A stretch of DNA of 64,000 nt. Origin: an uncultured Chitinophaga sp. GTDB taxonomy: Bacteria > Bacteroidota > Bacteroidia > Chitinophagales > Chitinophagaceae. The translations under genes were made by a program, and so were the position numbers. How positions within the stretch are numbered: position 1 is the stretch's first letter; every line of letters begins with the position of its first letter. Positions 53,251-62,255 of this stretch are shown in pieces. The stretch covers positions 248,001-312,000 of the forward strand of contig NZ_CALEJS010000015.1 of assembly GCF_937898475.1 (NCBI RefSeq). Direction: 5' to 3'. Below the pieces are notes generated by a model, which was not told the DNA's origin, made no database searches, and worked only from the letters and a program-made list of their open reading frames with translations.

Positions 53251-56200
53251 TTACTTGATCGGGTTCATGTATTCGTATACGGCACGGGTACCTTTTTGTC
53301 CGCCCGGCAGCAGGTACTGGTATTCCACCTTGTATTTGCCGTAGCGGATGTAGGGATAGTGTCCCATGATCAGCCCCGCAAACCGTTCCTGCATCGGCGT
53401 ACCAAGGTAGCGGTTCACCACCTGGTACTGCAGATCGGTAAAGTCCTGTTTATAGTATAAGGGCAGGTTATAGATATAGGGCATCATTATTTTCGACCAG
53501 CCGTTCACGGCACCGGTGGCTGATTCTGCCAGGTAGCTGCTCAGTATGCTGATGGCTTTGCGCGGCACAATACCCAGCGTGTCTGTATCACGGTAAGTGA
53601 TCTTAATTTCCTGGTTCAGCGGGTAATCTTTATACATCACCGGTTCAATGTCGGTGGTAAAGTACACATCGTCTGTGATGGCGCTGGTGTTCACCAGCGG
53701 TGTGTATGCCGTGTAGGCGCTACCGGTAAGTTCGGGAACGTCAAAGTCTTCATGCTGCCCCACTTCTGCCCGCAGGTCTATCACATCAGGCAATACATTG
53801 CCCGCAAGACTGCGCTGTGTGGAAATGCTGTTGACCTTAGCGGCGAAGGTGCCGTACTTACTGGTACGGAAGTCGTAGCCCAGGAGTGATTTGGTAACAT
53901 CGCCCCTGCTTACATTACCTGCTTTGTTGCTGCGTACGATGATCTCACCGTCTTCGCCTGCATCCTGTTTGGCGTAGGCCACTACTTCCTGCTGACTGGC
54001 GTCAACGCCCGGCGGAATGGCGATCAGGTCAAAGCTGTATCTCGTGCTTGTCTGCAAGACAGGCATGCGGAAGTCAATCCGCTGCTGATCCACATCGTAC
54101 TGCATGGGCTGTTTACCTGCGCTGGCGCCATTGGAGAAGAAGCGTATCTCGTACTGCCAGCGGTTATCGAACAGGTAGCTTTGTCCGCGTTGCAGCACAA
54201 TGTAACCACGGTCAAGTTCATCTTTAAAGTAGTTGCGCTGGTTTACAACGGGGTAGCAGTAAGCGATATTCGTGAGCGGGATAAAGTCAGGAGCAGTGCC
54301 GGTGGTAAAGGTCACCGTCTTTTCTTCCTCGCTTTTCCTACCATCCATGTATACGGTTTGCCAGGTACCGCCCTGCAGTTCTTCAAACGTTACTTTAACG
54401 GCTGCTTTGAGCGTACGTTTGGTGGGCAGCACTTCTTTTGAATAAAAGGTCACCGCATCATTGTTGGCGTTCCATTCCAGGCGGCCCGGTATGGGTTGGC
54501 CATTATCGGTTACTGTAAATGATTCCAGTTTGGCGCGGTAGGTTTTGGTACCTGCATCGTTTTCTATTTCAAAGGTCTGGCCAATGCGCATGTTAAACGC
54601 GGTTTGCGGAGCTGCGAATACATCCACTTCATTACTGTTATCCGCAGGCGTAAGATCTGCTATCATCTTAACATCAATCGGACTATTGGTGCCGGTTACT
54701 ATTTCGCATTCATTGCCGATGGTTACTTTCATTCGCATGTTGCCGCTAACCAATCCGCCCAGTATGTTAAACTTCACGGCCATATACCCCCTCATCCAGG
54801 TGGGGTTGGGCAGCTTGGCCTGCATCAGTACCGCTGCCGCACCGGAAATGATGGGGAAGCGGCCTTTGATAAATGCCAGGTTCACTTTAACGCCTACTTC
54901 ACCCTGTAAGTACACATAGGCCTGACCGTTAGCATACCATCCGTCTATACCGATCTTTTCGTTGCTGCCTTTACAATGTGCATCGCCATAGTCTTTCAGC
55001 ATAATGTCGAAACCAACGCCGCATTTAAAGTTGGCGTACAGTATCAGGAAGGTGAGGTCGCCGGTTTCTACGCTGAGGTTGGCGCCGAAGGCAAAGCCGC
55101 GGCCATCGCCCAGGGCGTTCAGGTCGCGCATATAATCCAGCTCCTGCAATTCCACGCCCAGTATGTCTGCTACTTCCTGCGGAGGGGGAGGGGAGCCCGG
55201 TATTTTATCGCCCACCATGATGTAGGCGCCTGTTTTGATAGAGATGCTGCCCACGCCAAACTTCACGCCTAAACGATTGGTAGGCGTACCCATATGGAAG
55301 TACCACTCGCCGGGCGCCACATGTATCACTGCCCATCCGGCGCGGTTGCCGCTGGCGGTACCGGTGAGCATGCCACCGGCTACGTTCAGGTAGATATCGA
55401 AATTGGCATGGAAAGTAGATTGGGTAAAATCATATTGTATACCTACATATGCGGAAAGGCCTACTTCTCCTACTTTATAGGAATCGCCCGCCACGCTTTC
55501 TGCCGCGGCAGAAGGGTTGGAAACTTTCAGCGCCTGCAGTTTTTCACCTGTGCCGCCCAGCTTACTGATGGCACTGGCTTCCGCCTCACCCAACTTGGTA
55601 AAGGCTTTACTCATGTGCTCCTGCATATTGCCAACGCCTGGTAATGCGGCCAGCACTTTGGCAAAACCGTAGAAGCCGATGAAGTTGATACCGCCGCTGT
55701 TGTTAAAGGCCACTTCAAAAGATACTTCGCCGTTCACCACTTCTTTTTTCGCGATGTTGAACAGTACTGCCGCCTTGATACCAAGACCGGTATTCTCATC
55801 GGGCACATAGTTCACACCGGTGGGAGAGGCCATCATATCCACGCCCTGCTTCTTCATATGATAATAGGCGCCGCCGCCAAAGCCCTGTATGTTCACAGGC
55901 GGTACCAGCGGGATGCCCAGCCCGAGATCGGCTTTGGCATCTACGTACCAGTAGCGGAATTCCTTGGAACCGAACATGGCGCGGGCTTCTATTTTGATCT
56001 TATCATCCAGGAAGTCTGCAGCCACCTGTCCGCTGATAGCATCGCCATATACCGGATCATCATCGTAGATCTTGATCCTCCCGGCTATCTTCAGTGTATT
56101 CGCAATCTTGGCGTTGATGGCAATTTCTTCCAGTTTCAGCTTGTCAAATTTCCAGGTCTGCAGTCCTTTACTTTCATCGAAAGATCCTGCCAGCGCAATT

Positions 56201-57912
56201 TTGGTATCACCGCCAAAGTTGCCCTGCATCAGGTTCAGGCGGATACCAAAGATCAGGTCTGCCTGGTTGCCCTGTGTGCGGAGGGCTATTTCATTGATAG
56301 AAACAGGGAAGTTGGAAACGGTGTTTTCCGCTTTATATCCAAAGTAACTGGCGCTGAGATAAGGCGCGTTGGTTTGCAGATGCAGATCTTTAAAAACGAT
56401 GCCTTTGAAGGTGGCGATTGCCTTACCATCCTCCCCGTTCCTGGAGGCAGATATGCCCAAACGGCCATGCAGCATGGCTTCCGGCTGAAAGCGGTCATCG
56501 GCAAGTTTCAGCTGTACCCAGGAATTGGGTTCCAGTTCGCATTTGGCCGCCCATACGCTGAAGCTTAAGGTATTCAGCGTGCTTAGTTTCAGGATATACT
56601 CATTGTCTGCAGTGATCACTGCGGTATAACCCAGGGGATCTTTGGCTACGGGTAAACCCACCATGCCGCTGAAACCTGCGCCCACCAGGTGGTTGGCCTG
56701 CAGGTCTATATTGAAGCGGTCTACCGTGAACTTCCAGCCGGAGGCCGTACCATCCGGCAGTATGTTATTGGCAAAGAAGGAGCCGGTGAGACCGTTGTTG
56801 TCAATGATCATATGCGTGGCGCCGAAGCTGACGCGCTTGCCGTTTTCGCCGCGTTTGGCGAACTGTTTGGGCAGTATCACCTGCAGGTCTTCCACGTATA
56901 CGCCGCGCCAGAGGTTTGGGTTTTCCGCCGGCATATATTGCTGTTCATACCCTGCCGGGTATACGATGTCTGGTGTATTGCGGATATCACTGCCGTCAAA
57001 TACGGCCTTGCCTATATGAAAACCAACGCCTTTGAGCGGCGCTATTTCAAAGGAGGGAAGGCTGATGTTGACGAGAATATCATTCCAGTCGGCCACCACG
57101 GTGTTAAACGGGGCAGATACCAGGGCTTTGCTGTCTTCATTCCGCTCGCCATCCGGTTTCAGCGGCACCAGCATGGTGCGCGGAAATGCGATTTCTGCGG
57201 AGATCCCCAGCTCTTTAAAGCCGTTACAGTCCATGGTAACATAGGTAAGGTCCAGGCCCTGCCCTGTTTCCATATTCATACCGCCTTTCAGCACAATGGC
57301 GGCTGTACCGCCGTTGATACGGATGGGTACATCGCCCAGCAGCACCAGTTTGGCGTCTCCCAGGATACCGCCGTCATACGACAGCTTAATGCCTTTTATT
57401 CCAAAGAATATCTCCCTGGGTTCCTGGGGGATCTCCATTTTGGCGTATACGGTCAGCTCTGCATAGCTAGGGTGGAAGATGGCGTTGCTAACGGCTATCT
57501 TAACGGTGGTATTGCCCACGGTGCGGGAAAGCCCTATGGGCAGTTCATTGAGATCGTCCGGAGAAAGCGCGCTGCTATACCGGTTCTCTTTATCCATTTT
57601 CATGAACTCAGCCCTTGCCTGTTCGCGGTAGCTGTTGGTACTGGAATCGCTGGGGTAGATGCGCTGCAGATAGTTATCAGTGAACAGCGGAGCTTCCGGC
57701 GCGGCAAAGTTTTGTACGGAGAGCTGGCGGTCTATTTCAGGGAAGCTGCGGCTTTCCAGCAGGTTATAGGCCAGTCGTTCTGCCATTACCGTTTGCAGGC
57801 GCTGCAGGGAATCTTTGTCGCTTGCTTTGGCCACCCATGCGCAACAGGCCAGGCATGCGGCAAATAGAATAGAAAAGCAATAATGGTACTTGCGTGGGTA
57901 ACAGTTGACCAT
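53251..57912 (-). CDS. Giant exported protein, first gene of the surface/toxin operon
   Basis: 1553 residues from the ATG at 57912; the frame opens with a TTG at 57918. Signal peptide about 1-30 (AKAS). A very long beta-rich N-terminal part (about 100-750) is followed by a short helical stretch (about 765-810, HMSKAFTKLGEAEASAISK) and a Gly-rich region with many aromatic strands. An Ig-like domain of the SbsA type lies at about 1090-1210 (RIGQTFEIEND, FTVTDNG). No sorting domain or catalytic motif was recognised. Its length and place at the head of the operon suggest a structural core protein. I do not know a family for the main body. Confidence 0.6.
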   Translation of the reverse strand: MVNCYPRKYHYCFSILFAACLACCAWVAKASDKDSLQRLQTVMAERLAYNLLESRSFPEIDRQLSVQNFAAPEAPLFTDNYLQRIYPSDSSTNSYREQARAEFMKMDKENRYSSALSPDDLNELPIGLSRTVGNTTVKIAVSNAIFHPSYAELTVYAKMEIPQEPREIFFGIKGIKLSYDGGILGDAKLVLLGDVPIRINGGTAAIVLKGGMNMETGQGLDLTYVTMDCNGFKELGISAEIAFPRTMLVPLKPDGERNEDSKALVSAPFNTVVADWNDILVNISLPSFEIAPLKGVGFHIGKAVFDGSDIRNTPDIVYPAGYEQQYMPAENPNLWRGVYVEDLQVILPKQFAKRGENGKRVSFGATHMIIDNNGLTGSFFANNILPDGTASGWKFTVDRFNIDLQANHLVGAGFSGMVGLPVAKDPLGYTAVITADNEYILKLSTLNTLSFSVWAAKCELEPNSWVQLKLADDRFQPEAMLHGRLGISASRNGEDGKAIATFKGIVFKDLHLQTNAPYLSASYFGYKAENTVSNFPVSINEIALRTQGNQADLIFGIRLNLMQGNFGGDTKIALAGSFDESKGLQTWKFDKLKLEEIAINAKIANTLKIAGRIKIYDDDPVYGDAISGQVAADFLDDKIKIEARAMFGSKEFRYWYVDAKADLGLGIPLVPPVNIQGFGGGAYYHMKKQGVDMMASPTGVNYVPDENTGLGIKAAVLFNIAKKEVVNGEVSFEVAFNNSGGINFIGFYGFAKVLAALPGVGNMQEHMSKAFTKLGEAEASAISKLGGTGEKLQALKVSNPSAAAESVAGDSYKVGEVGLSAYVGIQYDFTQSTFHANFDIYLNVAGGMLTGTASGNRAGWAVIHVAPGEWYFHMGTPTNRLGVKFGVGSISIKTGAYIMVGDKIPGSPPPPQEVADILGVELQELDYMRDLNALGDGRGFAFGANLSVETGDLTFLILYANFKCGVGFDIMLKDYGDAHCKGSNEKIGIDGWYANGQAYVYLQGEVGVKVNLAFIKGRFPIISGAAAVLMQAKLPNPTWMRGYMAVKFNILGGLVSGNMRMKVTIGNECEIVTGTNSPIDVKMIADLTPADNSNEVDVFAAPQTAFNMRIGQTFEIENDAGTKTYRAKLESFTVTDNGQPIPGRLEWNANNDAVTFYSKEVLPTKRTLKAAVKVTFEELQGGTWQTVYMDGRKSEEEKTVTFTTGTAPDFIPLTNIAYCYPVVNQRNYFKDELDRGYIVLQRGQSYLFDNRWQYEIRFFSNGASAGKQPMQYDVDQQRIDFRMPVLQTSTRYSFDLIAIPPGVDASQQEVVAYAKQDAGEDGEIIVRSNKAGNVSRGDVTKSLLGYDFRTSKYGTFAAKVNSISTQRSLAGNVLPDVIDLRAEVGQHEDFDVPELTGSAYTAYTPLVNTSAITDDVYFTTDIEPVMYKDYPLNQEIKITYRDTDTLGIVPRKAISILSSYLAESATGAVNGWSKIMMPYIYNLPLYYKQDFTDLQYQVVNRYLGTPMQERFAGLIMGHYPYIRYGKYKVEYQYLLPGGQKGTRAVYEYMNPIK

Positions 57913-58112
57913 AGGCAAATAGGGTATAGGTACAGGGTTAGTAGTTTGAGGGGCAATATTTTACCTGTTAACAAAAGGCTGTCTATACTACGAAATCCGG
58001 GTGCACCGTTCAGTTTACTCGAATATGTCCCTCGGGCTCTTTCCCGATTAATTTGGGTACAATATTAACAAATTTAACAATTTAAAAAAATATTTAAGAC
58101 AACTTAAAGTGT

Positions 58113-58221
58113 GAGGTTGGAAGTTTAAGGTTGGAGGTTCGTTGAAGGTTGCGGGTTCATAATAGTAGGCGTGCTACCAATTTAAGCTACCAACATCCAA
58201 CGAACCTCAAACGTCAAACTC
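58113..58221. repeat. Heptad inverted-repeat element 8 (words GAGGTTG/CTACCAA)
   Basis: Left arm GAGGTTG, GAAGTTT, AAGGTTG, GAGGTTC, GTTGAAG, GTTGCGG (58113-58154). Right arm CTACCAA twice, CATCCAA, CGAACCT, CAAACGT, CAAACTC (58174-58221, one unit six bases long). It abuts the stop codon of the TPR lipoprotein on the minus strand and separates that gene from the surface operon. No other feature was seen at 57913-58112. Confidence 0.8.
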
Positions 58222-59359
58222 AATTCACCTGGCTGTAAAAACTCTGCAGGTCTCTGGCCAGCTGGTCGTAAATGGGACGGGTAAAGAGCATGAACAGTTC
58301 CTGTGGCGGGGGTGGAGGGGCGTCTACGCCGCCCATCTGGCGTTTGTCTTCATCGCTGAGGGCGCGTTCATCGCCGCGGAAAGTACCTACCTGGTTCAAC
58401 CAGGTGTAGCTGCCGGGAATACGGTCCTGGCGCAATACACGGTTATTGTTCACATCAATGATGCGGTAGTCCAGCAGGCCGCGGGACACTACGGTCTTTT
58501 TAACGATATAGATAGTGGCTTTTACGGTCTGATATTTTTTAATGACTTTACCGCTGGTATCTTTTACAGAACCGGTTTCTATCTCTTTCGATACTTCGCG
58601 CTGGAGGCGGTCTACATAGGTCTGGCCCACTTCAAAATCATAGAACTGCATTTCCAGGTATTCATCCGGGCGGATGTCATCATTTTTGGCAAACCGTTCA
58701 TCCGTGAACTTTACAAAACGGTTGATGCTGCGCTGCTGAAGGTTACGTACCAGGGCATCGCGAAACTGGTCTGCGCTGAACTGGTAGTAAGGGCTGCGTA
58801 CGTCTATACGGCTTACCAGTACGTTCACGGTGCCCAGCGCAAAGGCTTCGTCCATGCGCTGACGGGCGTCACGGTAGTTGCTCACCATTTTAAGCGCGGC
58901 GGCAAATTCTTCGTAGGCGTCGCGGGCGCTGGCTTTATCGCCGCGGTCCAGCAGTTCCATGCCGCGTTCATACCTTACCTGGGCAGCGCTTTCCTGGGCG
59001 CCTGTGATGGCATCGCGGTAGTCTTTGGGTTGTACTACTTTCTGTGCAGCGGGAGAGGCGTATATAATATCATACAGGCGTTGCAGTGAGCGGTATTCGC
59101 GTCTTACGGATTCCCATTTGAGCGGGTTGTCTGAACGGAGGTAGCCATTCACTTTGTCTTCATGTGTACGGATGGATTGTTCGTAAGCTTTAGGCAGCAG
59201 CTGCAGGGCAACGGCATCCTGTGGTTTGCGTTGCAGTTTTTTGACGAAGGCGGCTACCGCGTCGTCATAACGGCCCTGGTTAAAGAGTTTTTCGCCTGAC
59301 TTGCAGGAGGTAAAGAGGAATAGGATAACGGCTGTTGTCAGCCATGCATAATTACGCAT
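58220..59359 (-). CDS. TPR-containing lipoprotein
   Basis: 379 residues, lipoprotein signal with Cys19 (LFTSC). TPR-like helices (about 22-60, FNQGRYDDAVAAFVKKLQRKPQ, and again 130-175) precede a beta-rich C-terminal domain (about 180-375) with DVNNNRVLRQDRIPG and a Pro stretch. Such lipoproteins often assist outer-membrane assembly. It lies 35 nt after smpB and probably shares its transcript. Its position before the surface operon may be coincidental. Confidence 0.7.
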   Translation of the reverse strand: MRNYAWLTTAVILFLFTSCKSGEKLFNQGRYDDAVAAFVKKLQRKPQDAVALQLLPKAYEQSIRTHEDKVNGYLRSDNPLKWESVRREYRSLQRLYDIIYASPAAQKVVQPKDYRDAITGAQESAAQVRYERGMELLDRGDKASARDAYEEFAAALKMVSNYRDARQRMDEAFALGTVNVLVSRIDVRSPYYQFSADQFRDALVRNLQQRSINRFVKFTDERFAKNDDIRPDEYLEMQFYDFEVGQTYVDRLQREVSKEIETGSVKDTSGKVIKKYQTVKATIYIVKKTVVSRGLLDYRIIDVNNNRVLRQDRIPGSYTWLNQVGTFRGDERALSDEDKRQMGGVDAPPPPPQELFMLFTRPIYDQLARDLQSFYSQVN

Positions 59360-59394
59360 GAACGGTTGTGGTTTATAGTTTGCATTCCCGGCGC

Positions 59395-59832
59395 TTATTT
59401 CACGTATCGCCGGATCTCCCTTTCGGTTTCCCTTTGCTTAATGCTTTCGCGTTTGTCATGCAGCTTCTTACCTTTACCCAGGCCAATTTCCATTTTGGCC
59501 AGTCCCTTTTCTGTGATAAAGATGCGCAGGGGAACGATGGTATAGCCCCTTTCCTTCAGTTTATTCTCCATTTTGCGCAGCTCTCTTTTAGTCAGGAGGA
59601 GCTTGCGCTCGCGTAGCGGATCATGGTTGGCATAGGTACCATGAGAATAGATGGCGATATGCAGGCTTTTCACCCACAGCTCACCTTTTGAAAAATAGCA
59701 GAAGGCATCATTAAAGCTTACTTTCCCGGCGCGGATAGACTTGATCTCCGTACCGGTCAATACGATCCCTGCAATATATTTATCTTCTATTGCATACTCA
59801 AAATAAGCCGATCTGTTCTTTAATTCTGCCAT
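59395..59832 (-). CDS. smpB: SsrA-binding protein SmpB
   Basis: 145 residues, full length. The OB-fold has EIKSIRAGKVSFNDAFCYF and the C-terminal tail KGKKLHDKRESIKQRETEREI is characteristic. It binds tmRNA and brings it to stalled ribosomes for trans-translation. The tmRNA gene itself is not in the window. Confidence 0.98.
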   Translation of the reverse strand: MAELKNRSAYFEYAIEDKYIAGIVLTGTEIKSIRAGKVSFNDAFCYFSKGELWVKSLHIAIYSHGTYANHDPLRERKLLLTKRELRKMENKLKERGYTIVPLRIFITEKGLAKMEIGLGKGKKLHDKRESIKQRETEREIRRYVK

Positions 59833-59860
59833 TTAAAACTTTATGGGGTTACATTCGTTA

Positions 59861-59977
59861 ACAATTAATAATTAAGAATTAATCATCAGTGTCCAGGTGG
59901 CCGGAGTGACACGATTATCCCGGCGCTAAATTGTGGCTGGTGTCTTAATCCTTAATTATTAATTATTCATTATTGGT
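59861..59977. repeat. Heptad inverted-repeat element 9 (word ATAATTA)
   Basis: Units ACAATTA, ATAATTA, AGAATTA, ATCATCA at 59861-59888 and TCTTAAT, CCTTAAT, TATTAAT, TATTCAT, TATTGGT to 59977 run in register. AATTAATAATTAAG (59863-59876) pairs exactly with 59951-59964. It shares a 16-mer with element 6 (ATAATTAAGAATTAAT) and the loop word GGCCGGA. Ends 7 nt after the accD stop on the minus strand. Confidence 0.85.
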
Positions 59978-59984
59978 TTTTGTA

Positions 59985-60833
59985 CTAGTTCTTGAAAAGC
60001 TGCAAAATGTTGGCCAACCTTTGCTTGAGCTCCTTGCGATCAACGATGAAGTCGAGGAAGCCGTGTTCCAGGAGGAATTCGGCGCTCTGGAAACCTTCGG
60101 GAAGGTCTTTCTTGATCGTTTCCTTGATCACACGGGGACCGGCAAATCCGATGAGCGCACCCGGCTCCGCGATGTTAAGGTCACCCAGCATGGCATAGGA
60201 GGCGGTTACGCCACCCGTGGTGGGATCTGTCATCAGGGAGATATAGGGCAGCTTTGCATTGGCCAGCTGTGTAAGCTTGGCGGATGTTTTGGCCATCTGC
60301 ATCAGGGAAAAGGCGCTTTCCATCATACGCGCGCCCCCTGATTTGGAGATGATCATTAACGGCATTTTATGTGCAATGCAATGGTCTATGGCCCTTGCGA
60401 TCTTTTCACCCACTACAGAGCCCATCGAGCCGCCGATGAAGGCGAAATCCATACAGGCAACCACCAGGTTGTTTCCCAGTACTTTACCTGCGCCTACCCG
60501 CATGGCATCTTTCAGGCCTGAGCGTTTCTGCGCGTCTTTCAAACGATCTGCATAGGGCTTCAGGTCCTGGAATCCCAGCTGATCTTTCGGGTAGATGTTC
60601 GGAAAAAGCTCCTCGTACTGGTTTTCATCAAATATGATCTCAAAATATTCTGCAGAATTGATACGATTGTGGTAATTACACTTATCGCAAACGTAGAAAT
60701 GTTCCCGCAGGTCTTTTACAGTGGTGGTTTTCTTACAATTAGGACATTTGTGCCATAATCCGTCCGGTGCTTCCTTCTTTTCACTAGTAGACGTTGAAAT
60801 GCCCTGCTTAATGCGCTTAAACCAGCTAGACAT
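59985..60833 (-). CDS. accD: Acetyl-CoA carboxylase carboxyltransferase subunit beta
   Basis: 282 residues. Zinc ribbon C30-x2-C33 and C49-x2-C52 at the N terminus, then the crotonase fold with SKSGGARMMES and TDPTTGGVTASYAMLGD. It forms the carboxyltransferase with AccA, making malonyl-CoA for fatty acid synthesis. Distinct from the longer acyl-CoA carboxylase at 35264-36901. Full length. Confidence 0.97.
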   Translation of the reverse strand: MSSWFKRIKQGISTSTSEKKEAPDGLWHKCPNCKKTTTVKDLREHFYVCDKCNYHNRINSAEYFEIIFDENQYEELFPNIYPKDQLGFQDLKPYADRLKDAQKRSGLKDAMRVGAGKVLGNNLVVACMDFAFIGGSMGSVVGEKIARAIDHCIAHKMPLMIISKSGGARMMESAFSLMQMAKTSAKLTQLANAKLPYISLMTDPTTGGVTASYAMLGDLNIAEPGALIGFAGPRVIKETIKKDLPEGFQSAEFLLEHGFLDFIVDRKELKQRLANILQLFKN

Positions 60834-60978
60834 ATTTTTTCGTTAGGTTAAAAAATAGTGGTGCAAGATACGAATTAAATTCACACACACTTTTTCCGTC
60901 CGCAATATTACATGAAAAGAAATTGAAAACCAATATATAGGGTAGGGGTTTTATATATGTTGTTTGTTGAATAATAAA

Positions 60979-60999
60979 GCCCCGGCGAATAACCGGGGC
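60979..60999 (-). terminator. Terminator after the aldolase gene (minus strand)
   Basis: GCCCCGG / CCGGGGC 7-bp stem, loop of 7 nt; on the minus strand it is followed by TTTATTATT. It lies about 130 nt downstream of the aldolase stop, after heptad element 10. Confidence 0.75.
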
Positions 61000-61011
61000 G
61001 GGAGCAATGCT

Positions 61012-61120
61012 TTTAGCTGCCAGCTGTTAGCCGTGATCCGTTAGCTTTCAGTTCTTAACTTTATATTAAGCACCAGATAAATTATAGCCAACCCTAACAG
61101 CTAACCGCCAACCGCTGATA
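61012..61120. repeat. Heptad inverted-repeat element 10 (words GTTAGCC/GCTAACC)
   Basis: Seven in-phase units at 61012-61060 (TTTAGCT, GCCAGCT, GTTAGCC, GTGATCC, GTTAGCT and two weaker) face five at 61086-61120 (AGCCAAC, CCTAACA, GCTAACC, GCCAACC, GCTGATA). The arms are partly complementary. It ends 7 nt from the aldolase stop and is followed by the terminator. Confidence 0.8.
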
Positions 61121-61127
61121 ACTTTAT

Positions 61128-62195
61128 TTACGCATTCCTGTTAATACAATTCAGATCAGTGAATGCTTCCTCGAGACGCTTAACAAAGGTTTCTTCGCCT
61201 TTGCGCAGCCATACACGGGGATCGTAGTATTTTTTGTTGGGTTTATCCGCGCCTTCGGGGTTGCCCAGCTGTGCCTGCAGATAATCCTTTTTAGCTTCGT
61301 AGTAATCGTGCACGCCTTCCCAGAAAGCCCACTGCATATCGGTATCGATATTCATCTTGATCACGCCGTAACCCAGGGCTTCGCTGATCTGGTGCTTGGG
61401 AGAGCCGGAACCGCCATGGAACACGTAGTATACGGGTTTGGCAGCTGTTTTATGCTTCTGCTGGATGAATTCCTGGCTGTTCTTCAGGATCTCCGGACGT
61501 AGTTCCACATTACCGGGAGAGTAAACACCGTGTACGTTACCGAAAGCGGCAGCCACTGTAAAGCGGGAACCTACCTGGCTCAGTGTTTCGTACGCATAGT
61601 TCACATCTTCAGGCTGGGTGTACAAAGCGGAGTTTTCAACACCGGTATTGTCTACACCATCTTCTTCACCACCGGTTACGCCCAGTTCGATCTCGATGGA
61701 CATACCCAGTTTATTCATCCGCTGAAAATATTTATGAGAGATTTCGATGTTCTCGTGCAGGGGCTCTTCAGACAGATCCAGCATATGGGAGCTGTAGAGC
61801 GGCTGACCGTTCTGTTTCATGAACGCTTCACCGGCGTCCAGCAGGCCGTCTATCCAGGGAAGCCATTTCTTGGCAGCATGGTCTGTATGTAATACTACCG
61901 GTACACCGTAATATTTGGCTACTTCATGGACGTGTTTGGCGCCGGAGATACCGCCGGCAATGTTTGCCTGCAGTTTATCGTTCGGCATTCCCTTACCAGC
62001 AAAGAACTGTGCTCCACCATTGGAGAACTGTATAATCACCGGGGAGTTTACTTTTGCAGCGGTTTCCAATACTGCGTTCACCGAGTTAGTTCCCACCACG
62101 TTCACGGCAGGCATAGCAAATGCGTTCGCTTTAGCATCATTATAAAGCGCTTCCAGCTCTTCGCCGAATAATACGCCGGCTCTGTATTTTCCCAT
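61128..62195 (-). CDS. fbaA: Class II fructose-bisphosphate aldolase
   Basis: 355 residues. Zinc-dependent TIM barrel: PVVLHTDHAAKKWLPW holds the catalytic Asp and a zinc His. Further landmarks are IEIELGVTGGEEDGVD, VYYVFHGGSGSPKHQI (second zinc His) and KMNIDTDMQWAFW. It cleaves fructose 1,6-bisphosphate to triose phosphates in glycolysis and works backwards in gluconeogenesis. The start is set by the promoter just upstream and by the class II-A length. Transcribed alone. Confidence 0.97.
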   Translation of the reverse strand: MGKYRAGVLFGEELEALYNDAKANAFAMPAVNVVGTNSVNAVLETAAKVNSPVIIQFSNGGAQFFAGKGMPNDKLQANIAGGISGAKHVHEVAKYYGVPVVLHTDHAAKKWLPWIDGLLDAGEAFMKQNGQPLYSSHMLDLSEEPLHENIEISHKYFQRMNKLGMSIEIELGVTGGEEDGVDNTGVENSALYTQPEDVNYAYETLSQVGSRFTVAAAFGNVHGVYSPGNVELRPEILKNSQEFIQQKHKTAAKPVYYVFHGGSGSPKHQISEALGYGVIKMNIDTDMQWAFWEGVHDYYEAKKDYLQAQLGNPEGADKPNKKYYDPRVWLRKGEETFVKRLEEAFTDLNCINRNA

Positions 62196-62226
62196 ATTCT
62201 TTTGGTTGTTTACTGTTTACGGAGGG

Positions 62227-62255
62227 CAAAGATAGTCGTAAATCCCAAATTCCAA
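62227..62255 (-). promoter_or_regulatory. Promoter of the aldolase gene, overlapping heptad element 11
   Basis: Read on the minus strand, TATCTTTG (62234-62227) is an exact -7 element and a TTG (62255-62253) lies 18 bp upstream. The TTG is provided by a heptad (each AAATCCC/AAATTCC junction gives TTG on the minus strand), so the element carries part of the promoter. Start expected about 25 nt before the ATG at 62195. Confidence 0.65.
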
